Of a stretch of DNA of 6,058 nt, positions 1-4,930 are shown piece after piece. The notes beneath the pieces were generated by a model. It did no database searches. It worked only from the letters and a program-made list of their open reading frames with translations, and was not told the origin of the DNA. Numbering within the stretch: the first letter of the stretch is position 1; each line of letters opens with the position of its first letter. Position numbers and translations under genes: made by a program. Source of the DNA: Lachnoclostridium sp. UBA6558 (GTDB lineage: Bacteria > Bacillota > Clostridia > Lachnospirales > Lachnospiraceae); contig DJJW01000022.1 in NCBI GenBank assembly GCA_002434335.1, positions 61,743-67,800 on the forward strand, given 5' to 3'.

Positions 1-961
1 CGATTATAAGGGCTCTGCAGCCGCCAAACAGAAGCAGTGCCAGTAACGAACTGACATACATCAGGCGGTTTGCTCTCTTAATATCTTCTCTTTCCACCGG
101 TCTGGTATTATCACCTATAGTCTTTTTATGATGAATCACCCCAAAATAGGAGGCGTCACCGCCTAACTGTACCCCCAGACCTCCGGCACAGGTACTTTCT
201 GTCTGAGCAGAATTCGGACTGGAATGGTTTCTATTATCTCTTCGGTAAATGCGAAAAGCCTCTTTCAGCCGTAAACCTGTCAATGGGCAGCTTACAATGA
301 ACAGATAGGCTGCTATTCGTGAAGGGATATAGTTTAATATATCATCAAGTCTGGCTGCACATCTTCCGAAATAAAGATATTTGCTGTTCTTATAGCCTAC
401 CATGGAATCCATGGTATTTACTGCCTTATATAGGAATCCCAGTACAGGTCCTCCCAGCAAAAGATAACACAAAGGGGCTATCACACCGTCCGAGGTGTTC
501 TCCGCAACTGTTTCAACTGCTGCCTTTATAATCCCCTCCTCTGTAAGTTCTTTGGTATCTCTGCCGACGATCATGGAAACATTGTATCTTGCTTCCTCTA
601 TATCCTTTTTACTTAAAGATTTATACACCTTCATACTCTCTTTTTTTAAACATCTGGCTGCCAACAGCTGATAACACATCACAGTCATAATACTGAATCC
701 AAGCCACCTGTTGAACTGATAAGCCAGCTGTATAATAAGAAAAGGAATCCCTCCTGAAAAAACTAAAACCACCACTACCAATATAAAACCACCGATAAGT
801 TCACCCTTTTTCGTTTCCGGCAGAAGTTTTCTAAGCATCTTTTCCGTTATCTGAATCAGTTTGCCGATTAACCTTACCGGATGATACAACCAATAAGGAT
901 CACCAAGAATAAAATCCAACAGAAAACCTGCCAGACATGCCAAAAGAATATCGTATACCAT
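1..961 (-). CDS. cbiB: CbiB, adenosylcobinamide-phosphate synthase (C-terminus cut by window edge)
   Basis: Integral membrane enzyme that amidates adenosylcobyric acid with aminopropanol (or its phosphate) to give adenosylcobinamide (phosphate), the last corrin step before nucleotide-loop assembly. From the ATG at 961-959 I read 320 uninterrupted residues to the window edge. Family proteins are about 310-330 aa, so only a few residues should be missing. Family motifs seen: GDP at 20-22 and HPVRLIG at 27-33 near the N-terminus, ENTSDGV at 154-160, KAVNTMDSMVGYKN at 179-192, and SPNSAQTES followed by GGLGVQLGGDA at about 248-270. Hydrophobic spans lie near 1-19, 57-80, 88-101, 160-180 and 303-313. 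A Shine-Dalgarno (GAGGT) sits 5 bases before the ATG. It is the last gene seen in the second gene cluster, 119 bases after cobC. No frameshift is seen. Product identity is very secure. Confidence 0.96.
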   Translation of the reverse strand, partial: MVYDILLACLAGFLLDFILGDPYWLYHPVRLIGKLIQITEKMLRKLLPETKKGELIGGFILVVVVLVFSGGIPFLIIQLAYQFNRWLGFSIMTVMCYQLLAARCLKKESMKVYKSLSKKDIEEARYNVSMIVGRDTKELTEEGIIKAAVETVAENTSDGVIAPLCYLLLGGPVLGFLYKAVNTMDSMVGYKNSKYLYFGRCAARLDDILNYIPSRIAAYLFIVSCPLTGLRLKEAFRIYRRDNRNHSSPNSAQTESTCAGGLGVQLGGDASYFGVIHHKKTIGDNTRPVEREDIKRANRLMYVSSLLALLLFGGCRALII

Positions 962-1016
962 AATCTACCTCTATCTTCCTGTTTTCAAGAAGTTCTATAA
1001 CATATTAAATAGCATA

Positions 1017-1053
1017 CAGCATTTATATACGACTTTGTTATTTATAAATGCTG
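1017..1053 (-). repeat. 11-bp perfect inverted repeat between cobC and cbiB
   Basis: The arms CAGCATTTATA (1017-1027) and TATAAATGCTG (1043-1053) are exact reverse complements around a 15-base spacer. In the minus-strand transcript this would fold into a hairpin in the 119-base leader before cbiB. The stem has only three G-C pairs and no U-run follows, so it is a poor intrinsic terminator. It could instead be a weak attenuator, an mRNA-processing or stability element, or a palindromic protein site. The repeat is seen directly; any role is inferred. Confidence 0.6.
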
Positions 1054-1080
1054 ATTTTACATTCGCTCCTATAAAAATAC

Positions 1081-1662
1081 TTAGCTTAACTTATGCAATA
1101 CCTTGAAAGAAAACTTCCCCTCCAATTCACAAAAGTAACCTTCCCCATTCTTTAACTGCCAGTCAAAATAATTTTTCTTCTCAAAACTGTATTTCTCCAG
1201 AATTGCCATAATCGTTCCGCCATGAACTACGAAGGTTATTGGTGCATTACCGGTGTTAAGAATTATTTCTTCATAAGCTTTTATACAGCGTTCCTGAAAG
1301 GCTTTATTCCCTTCACCCCCCGGGAAATCCAGGGTTCCTCCGCTGTCTATCCATGCCTGATAATTCGGATTTTCTGACAGTTCCAGATAATTCTTGTATT
1401 CAAACTCACCAAAATTGCATTCTCTGAGTCCCTTATGTAATATTGGTTTTATTGCAGGAAATAGTATCTCAGCGGTTTCCTTACACCTGATAAGCGGACT
1501 TGCATAGATAATTTCCCCCTCTGAAAAGGGATAAAGATAGGATTTCTCAATAATTAGTTGTTTTCCGGCTTCACACAGACCTTCATCCGTACTACCAACA
1601 TAACGTTTCTCAAGGTTTCCGGCTGTTATTCCATGCCGTATAAATCTTATGCTTCTGCCCAC
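1081..1662 (-). CDS. cobC: CobC-type histidine phosphatase (probable alpha-ribazole phosphatase)
   Basis: Histidine-phosphatase (phosphoglycerate mutase-like) superfamily, about 193 aa, the usual length for CobC. Expected role: removing the 5'-phosphate from alpha-ribazole phosphate or from adenosylcobalamin phosphate at the end of nucleotide-loop assembly. Numbered from the GTG at 1662-1660, the phospho-acceptor motif RHG is at 9-11 (His10). Other catalytic-pocket residues are Arg59 in ASPLIR, Glu81 in LRECNFGEF and His147 in VVHGGT; PGGE is at 114-117. I prefer this start because GGAGGG lies 4 bases upstream and RHG then falls near the N-terminus as usual. The frame also stays open to a GTG at 1683-1681 (AGGG 5 bases upstream) and an ATG at 1674-1672. 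Family members act on many phosphates, so the cobalamin assignment rests on the flanking cbiB and cobU-like genes. A 94-base AT-rich gap separates it from the gene upstream. Confidence 0.88.
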   Translation of the reverse strand: MGRSIRFIRHGITAGNLEKRYVGSTDEGLCEAGKQLIIEKSYLYPFSEGEIIYASPLIRCKETAEILFPAIKPILHKGLRECNFGEFEYKNYLELSENPNYQAWIDSGGTLDFPGGEGNKAFQERCIKAYEEIILNTGNAPITFVVHGGTIMAILEKYSFEKKNYFDWQLKNGEGYFCELEGKFSFKVLHKLS

Positions 1663-1666
1663 ATTT

Positions 1667-1672
1667 CCCTCC
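1667..1672 (-). promoter_or_regulatory. Ribosome binding site deciding the cobC start
   Basis: GGAGGG on the minus strand lies 4 bases (GGAGG 5 bases) before the GTG at 1662-1660. It is the best Shine-Dalgarno match near the gene and overlaps the alternative ATG at 1674-1672, which itself has no well-spaced site. A weaker AGGG at 1689-1692 would serve the longer GTG start at 1683. Confidence 0.5.
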
Positions 1673-1777
1673 ATCTGAGACACCAGTTCCCTAATTTATG
1701 AGGCAATTGCTTCTATATGAGATATTGCCACAAATCAGGTTATAAAATATGTTTTTCATCAATTATAATTTTCTATT

Positions 1778-2170
1778 TTAAGATTCTTTTAGCACCAGCC
1801 CCAGACCACAGGAAATCCGCTCAACACGAACGGCATTAGTAGCAATTTTCAAAGTACAGTGACCAACGGCTTCTCTAAAACGTCTGTCTTCCCTGTCCAG
1901 AGGTACTACACCTGCTCCCACTTCATTGCAGATAATCACCGCCGATGGATTGTATTTGATCAGTTCCTCTGTAAATTCTTCCGGCTCTATCCTTTCTGTA
2001 AGCAACCTCTTTATAAATTCGTGGTAATGGTTAATAAATCTCTTCTTAAATAACTCCTCTTTCGTACATACAGCTCCGTCACAGAGTTGAGCACTGTCCT
2101 TTGTTATACTATTTTTTGTCATTACATAATCTAATTTGCCTTGATTTAATCCGCCGATATACAGCTCCAT
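1778..2170 (-). CDS. Short divergent CobU-family protein (second CobU homologue)
   Basis: A 130-residue protein that looks like a shortened CobU (cobinamide kinase/guanylyltransferase, usually about 180 aa). The N-terminus has a P-loop-like MELYIGGLNQGKLDYV, but the residue after the lysine is Leu13 instead of Ser/Thr. The segment that should carry YLAT and the HRxxR guanylylation motif is missing or replaced by a charged helical stretch (about 36-73). The C-terminal half matches CobU well: AVIICNEVGAGVVP at 77-90, RRFREAVG at 96-103 and a final VERISCGLGLVLK. The ATG start is firm: AAAGGAGG (2177-2184) lies 6 bases upstream. It is the first gene after the 304-base leader and precedes cobC and cbiB. 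It may be an accessory or regulatory partner of the full-length CobU, a nucleotide-binding protein of altered activity, or a clade-specific guanylyltransferase. Family membership is well supported; catalytic function is not. Confidence 0.82.
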   Translation of the reverse strand: MELYIGGLNQGKLDYVMTKNSITKDSAQLCDGAVCTKEELFKKRFINHYHEFIKRLLTERIEPEEFTEELIKYNPSAVIICNEVGAGVVPLDREDRRFREAVGHCTLKIATNAVRVERISCGLGLVLKES

Positions 2171-2224
2171 TAAATTCCTCCTTTCTTTTCGTCCTATATT
2201 ACTGTTGTATATGATTACACCTGC

Positions 2225-2323
2225 TCTATTTCTACCTGTCTTCCAGGCTGTGCTGAATCTATTTGTACCCGGCTTCCAGGCTGTACTGAATCTATTTATA
2301 CCTGACCTCCAGGCTGTACTGTT
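2225..2323. repeat. Three tandem copies of a 33-bp repeat
   Basis: Units at 2225-2257, 2258-2290 and 2291-2323 abut exactly. All begin TCTATTT on the plus strand and share the core TCCAGGCTGT followed by RCTG. Units 1 and 2 match at 29 of 33 positions; unit 3 matches each of the others at 27 of 33. On the transcribed (minus) strand each unit can form a small CCTG-5 nt-CAGG hairpin; in the middle unit the pair becomes CCTG/CGGG, still pairable through a G-U wobble. Each unit is 11 codons with no stop in the frame of the downstream gene, reading for example STAWKPGTNRF, but no start codon is available. Function unknown. Confidence 0.9.
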
Positions 2324-2361
2324 TTATATTACCGGTATACATTGATTGCACTATTGTACTC

Positions 2362-2382
2362 TTATAGCATCCTTTACTCCTC
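2362..2382 (-). other. Shine-Dalgarno followed by a two-codon ORF in the leader
   Basis: GAGGAG (2377-2382) lies 6 bases before ATG-CTA-TAA (2370-2362). Spacing and match are as good as for the real genes nearby, yet the reading frame encodes only Met-Leu. It may be a minimal upstream ORF affecting ribosome occupancy of the leader, or a chance match in purine-rich DNA. Confidence 0.3.
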
Positions 2383-2385
2383 TTG

Positions 2386-2412
2386 CCGAGCAGTGGTTCT
2401 CACAATGCTGGG
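2386..2412 (-). other. Bulged hairpin in the leader transcript
   Basis: On the minus strand AGCA-TT-GTG pairs with CAC-TGCT around an AGAAC loop, with a 2-base bulge. It is flanked by a further CC/GG pair across a C-C mismatch. The sequence after it is purine-rich, not a U-run, so it is not an intrinsic terminator. It lies just downstream of the predicted promoter and immediately before the GAGGAG site. The pairing was worked out by eye; no folding energy was calculated. Confidence 0.35.
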
Positions 2413-2439
2413 ATTTAAACTCCATTTTAACGGTACTAC

Positions 2440-2448
2440 ATTATAACA
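2440..2448 (-). promoter_or_regulatory. Possible extended -10 promoter for the short cobU homologue, cobC and cbiB
   Basis: TGTTATAAT on the minus strand is a consensus TATAAT preceded by the TGn extension. No convincing TTGACA-like -35 lies 16-18 bases upstream, but extended -10 promoters can work without one. Transcription would begin near 2433, leaving a leader of about 260 bases. The site lies just past the cobS stop codon, where an internal promoter would be expected. The region is AT-rich, so a chance match is possible. Confidence 0.4.
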
Positions 2449-2474
2449 GCACTATATTAAGTAGATATATTCTA

Positions 2475-3233
2475 TTATCTATACAGCACCGCACAGCTAA
2501 TTACCACAAGCAGCTCACAAAGCTGTAGGAAGAAGCCTGCCAGGTCCCCTGTAATACCGCCAAATTTCTTATCAGACATTCTTCTATAATAAATAAAGAC
2601 AAGTATTGCCACTGCTGCCGGTACCATACCTTTTACTCCGCCTATTGTAAACATCAGAGCAACCATAACAATAACTGTACCGGAGAGCACCACAGCTGTA
2701 ACTTTTTTCTGGGCAGCGGAAGAAAAGGTATGCAGTGTTCCTTCTTTTTTAGCATTTGGAAACCAAATCAGAGAAAGTCCGCTTAAAGCTCTGGATAATA
2801 TGAATCCGAATGCAATAAGCAGACAAGGTATCAGGTCTTTTATTTCCGTCAAAGCACCGAATAAAATCAGTATATACATAAGCCCTCCGATAACTGCAAA
2901 GGCACCGCAATGAGGATCTTTTAAGATCTTAAGCTTTACTTCCCTTGACTGATAGGAGCTTAACGCATCTACTGTATCCAGGAAGCCGTCCATATGGATT
3001 CCTCCTGTAATTATTAATGGCAGCACAGCCGCTATTACTGCTGTAAAGGTCCGTCCAAAACCCAGGCTTTCCGCAGCATAATACCAGCCAATAAATACAC
3101 CGCCAATAACAATTCCTATAAGCGGAAAGAAAACCATGGAATATTTCATATCCTCTTCTTTCCATTCAAAGATAGGTACCGGAATCTTGGAATACATAGA
3201 AAATGTTATCGCCAGTCCTTTTAAAAGTCCCAT
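2475..3233 (-). CDS. cobS: CobS, adenosylcobinamide-GDP ribazoletransferase (cobalamin synthase)
   Basis: Polytopic membrane enzyme joining adenosylcobinamide-GDP to alpha-ribazole (phosphate), releasing GMP, the step that completes the lower ligand. The 252-residue length is normal for the family. The signature is clear: GGIHMDGFLDTVDALSS at 77-93, with the Asp-rich metal-binding residues Asp82, Asp86 and Asp89, then KDPHCGAFAVIG at 105-116 and GGITGDLAGFF at 225-235 near the C-terminus. Hydrophobic spans lie near 33-56, 62-77, 111-128, 134-155, 178-198, 203-215 and 236-250. The ATG start is supported by AGAGGAGG 7 bases upstream, inside the 3' end of cobU. The gene overlaps cobU by 13 bases, suggesting translational coupling between the enzyme making GDP-cobinamide and the one using it. 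Nothing in the protein looks damaged. Confidence 0.97.
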   Translation of the reverse strand: MGLLKGLAITFSMYSKIPVPIFEWKEEDMKYSMVFFPLIGIVIGGVFIGWYYAAESLGFGRTFTAVIAAVLPLIITGGIHMDGFLDTVDALSSYQSREVKLKILKDPHCGAFAVIGGLMYILILFGALTEIKDLIPCLLIAFGFILSRALSGLSLIWFPNAKKEGTLHTFSSAAQKKVTAVVLSGTVIVMVALMFTIGGVKGMVPAAVAILVFIYYRRMSDKKFGGITGDLAGFFLQLCELLVVISCAVLYR

Positions 3234-3772
3234 CGTTTTTCCTCCTCTTTTAAAGGCAGCTTAAGCCCTGATACAATCTCATATACATTATCAGCCATTG
3301 CAGTAAGCCGTCTGTTGATTTCACCCAGGTACTTAAGATAGCTCATGGTTTCCTCGTATACAGAGCCATAGTCAGAAAATACTTCATTGGTAACAATCAC
3401 CACATGCTCACATTGCTCCCTTAATATATTCACGCCGCTGATTATGGCATCACAGAGCCCGTTTCCGCTGTATTTACTGCAGTACCCTTTCGGATCATAC
3501 ATTTCATTGGCTAATAGATTGGACAAACACTCCAAAAGCAGCACTGGTCTGTCTGTCAGGGTGACACTTGCTATATCCGTATACTGCTCCAGGGTTTCAT
3601 AGCCCTTACCGGCTCTTACAGTCCGGTGCTTGGCTATCTTCTCCCTGCACTCCTCATCCCAGGGAATCATGGTTGCCAGGTATATTGCTCTGTCTTTTTT
3701 TAAGGTTTCAATTACCTTTTCTGCAAAAGCTGATTTACCGCTGGCACTACCCCCGGTCACCAGAACCATCAT
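3221..3772 (-). CDS. cobU: CobU, adenosylcobinamide kinase / adenosylcobinamide-phosphate guanylyltransferase
   Basis: Expected to phosphorylate adenosylcobinamide and then transfer GMP from GTP to form adenosylcobinamide-GDP, the CobS substrate. The length, 183 aa, equals classical CobU. Seen: P-loop GGSASGKS at 7-14; YLAT at 31-34; REKIAKHRTVR at 43-53, where His49 matches the histidine that carries GMP in enterobacterial CobU; ETLEQY at 59-64; and LLLECLSNLLANE at 78-90. The usual NEVGxGIVP segment is altered to NEVFSDYGSVYEE (129-141), followed by YLGEINRRLTAMADNVYEIVSGLKLPLK. This variant may be normal for Clostridia, but it is where the short homologue (1778-2170) keeps the classical sequence. 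Two ATGs are adjacent at the start; the ribosome binding site is weak (GGCGG, 7 bases). The gene follows cobT by 30 bases and overlaps cobS by 13. Confidence 0.95.
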   Translation of the reverse strand: MMVLVTGGSASGKSAFAEKVIETLKKDRAIYLATMIPWDEECREKIAKHRTVRAGKGYETLEQYTDIASVTLTDRPVLLLECLSNLLANEMYDPKGYCSKYSGNGLCDAIISGVNILREQCEHVVIVTNEVFSDYGSVYEETMSYLKYLGEINRRLTAMADNVYEIVSGLKLPLKEEEKRWDF

Positions 3773-3802
3773 AGATTATCCGCCTTTCCGCAATAGCTTC
3801 TT

Positions 3803-4918
3803 TCATTGTTTTAAATCTTCATAAGCTTCAATCTTCATTCCGCTAAAGGTTGGTGAATCACTGTACACTGCCTCTGCCATATCTAACAACGGAAACAGAA
3901 ACGCGGTACCGCTTCCTTCACCCAAAGCCAGATCGCCGTAAATAACCGGTGTAAGTCCCATTTCCTTTAAGATATACTCACAAGCCTTCTCCCTGCCATG
4001 ATGTGAAGCCAGCATAAAATGTACAGCATCAGGATTTATCCTGCAGGCAGTCAGGGCGGCCACAGCTGAAATAATTCCATCGATTACTACAGGAAGACGG
4101 TAAAGCATTCCCCCAAGGAACAATCCGGTAAGCCCAGCAATATCAAAACCTCCTATTTTAGCAAGGACCTCCAAGGGGTCAGAAGAGTTTGGTTCGTTAA
4201 CTTTGATTGCACGTTCAATGACCTGTATCTTATGGAGGACACCTTCTCTTGACAGGCCAGCACCAGGTCCCGTAAGTTCTTTCACCGGAAGCTTTAATAG
4301 TACACTTGCCATGGCTGAACTGGTAGTAGTATTCCCGATTCCCATTTCACCTGTTCCCACAATAGAGTATCCCTTATCCTTCAGCTCTTTCATAAGGTTT
4401 ATACCTGTCATAATAGCCTGTATTGCCTGTGCTCTGCTCATAGCCGACCCTTTAGCGATATTAGCGGTGCCACTGGCAACTCTTGCATAGATTAAACCAT
4501 TAGACTCTAGCGCTTCTTCCTCTGTGTGCTTATCCGGGTTCTGTGCTTTTACTTGTTCTGTGTTCATACCGATGTCCACTGCTATTACCTGTGCTCCACT
4601 ATAGCGGGCAAGGGTATTGATATTTCCCTTTCCCTCGGCAATATGACCTGCTACAATTGCTGTTACACTTTGATCTGTTTGGGTGACACCTTCTTCTACA
4701 ACACCATTATCACTGCACATTACCACGATTGCTTTCTTATCCAGTTTAATATCCTGACAACCGGTGATTCCGGCTATTTGTATAAGGTGTTTCTCAAAGG
4801 TTCCAAGGCTGTACAGAGGTTTGGCTACTTCATTCCAGTGAAGCTTACAGGCCTCCATGGCCTCCTTATCAAGTTCAAAGCTTCCTCTTGTTAAATCCTC
4901 AAACTGTCTCCTATCCAT
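3803..4918 (-). CDS. cobT: CobT, nicotinate-nucleotide--dimethylbenzimidazole phosphoribosyltransferase
   Basis: Transfers phosphoribose from nicotinate mononucleotide to the lower-ligand base (dimethylbenzimidazole or another benzimidazole or purine), giving alpha-ribazole phosphate for CobS. From the ATG at 4918-4916 the protein is 371 aa, slightly longer than the usual 350 or so. Motifs: KPLYSLGTFE at 33-42, VMCSDNGVVEEGVTQT at 66-81, GTGEMGIGNTTTSSA at 188-202, GGFDIAGLTGLFLGG at 256-270, VVIDGIISAVAAL at 277-289, ASHHGREKAC at 304-313, and LALGEGSGTA at 330-339 with the presumed catalytic base Glu334. The common DHGV is SDNGV here, which I believe is a clostridial form. I chose this ATG because AAAGGTG ends 6 bases upstream. 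A GTG at 4927-4925, three residues longer, is the alternative. The gene begins 12 bases after the cbiA stop, so the two are co-transcribed. Confidence 0.97.
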   Translation of the reverse strand: MDRRQFEDLTRGSFELDKEAMEACKLHWNEVAKPLYSLGTFEKHLIQIAGITGCQDIKLDKKAIVVMCSDNGVVEEGVTQTDQSVTAIVAGHIAEGKGNINTLARYSGAQVIAVDIGMNTEQVKAQNPDKHTEEEALESNGLIYARVASGTANIAKGSAMSRAQAIQAIMTGINLMKELKDKGYSIVGTGEMGIGNTTTSSAMASVLLKLPVKELTGPGAGLSREGVLHKIQVIERAIKVNEPNSSDPLEVLAKIGGFDIAGLTGLFLGGMLYRLPVVIDGIISAVAALTACRINPDAVHFMLASHHGREKACEYILKEMGLTPVIYGDLALGEGSGTAFLFPLLDMAEAVYSDSPTFSGMKIEAYEDLKQ

Positions 4919-4930
4919 AACTTGCACCTT

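Larger units (their letters stand above)
2171..2474 (-). other. Gene-free leader between cobS and the short CobU homologue
   Basis: These 304 bases contain no credible gene on either strand. In transcript order they hold a possible extended -10 promoter (2440-2448), a bulged hairpin (2386-2412), a Shine-Dalgarno with a two-codon ORF (2362-2382), three tandem 33-bp repeats (2225-2323) and a strong ribosome binding site (2177-2184). The gap contrasts with the overlapping or nearly abutting genes upstream, which suggests a separately controlled transcript for the short cobU homologue, cobC and cbiB. I found no complete cobalamin riboswitch and no U-tailed terminator here. Confidence 0.7.

Noticed and set aside
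319..531. Plus-strand open frame of 70 codons, and similar plus-strand frames at 1859-2053, 3387-3602, 3568-3824, 4203-4490, 4526-4894, 4922-5176 and 5580-5828.
   Set aside because: All lie opposite confidently identified minus-strand genes, have no recognisable domains and are antisense shadows.
1017..1053. Intrinsic terminator after cobC.
   Set aside because: The stem is mostly A-T and no U-run follows on the minus strand.
1702..1729. GGCAAT/ATTGCC inverted repeat upstream of cobC.
   Set aside because: Only 6 bp with a 16-base loop in AT-rich DNA; expected by chance.
1762..1767. TATAAT on the minus strand after the short CobU homologue, as a cobC promoter.
   Set aside because: No TG extension, no -35-like hexamer at the right distance, and the surrounding DNA is so AT-rich that such matches are expected.
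1778..2170. Pseudogene call for the short CobU homologue.
   Set aside because: The frame is intact, the ribosome site is strong, and the C-terminal motif is well conserved.
2225..2323. CRISPR array.
   Set aside because: The 33-bp units are directly adjacent with no unique spacers, there are only three, and no cas gene is near.
2291..2420. Cobalamin riboswitch-like pieces on the minus strand: AAATCC, CCACTG, and AGCCTGGAGGTCAGG in repeat unit 3 resembling the conserved AGYCMGGAGACC box.
   Set aside because: The pieces are scattered, the resembling box occurs in three tandem copies, and I could not find the upstream GGGAA/GGTG elements or the multi-stem core. A covariance-model search for the cobalamin riboswitch would settle it; I expect no hit.
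2346..2528. Plus-strand 60-codon frame spanning the leader and the end of cobS.
   Set aside because: No Shine-Dalgarno or domain is apparent, and it runs into the cobS coding region on the opposite strand.
2929..3165. Minus-strand 78-codon frame inside cobS.
   Set aside because: It is a shifted frame within the intact cobS reading frame, Cys/Tyr/Arg-rich with no family resemblance.
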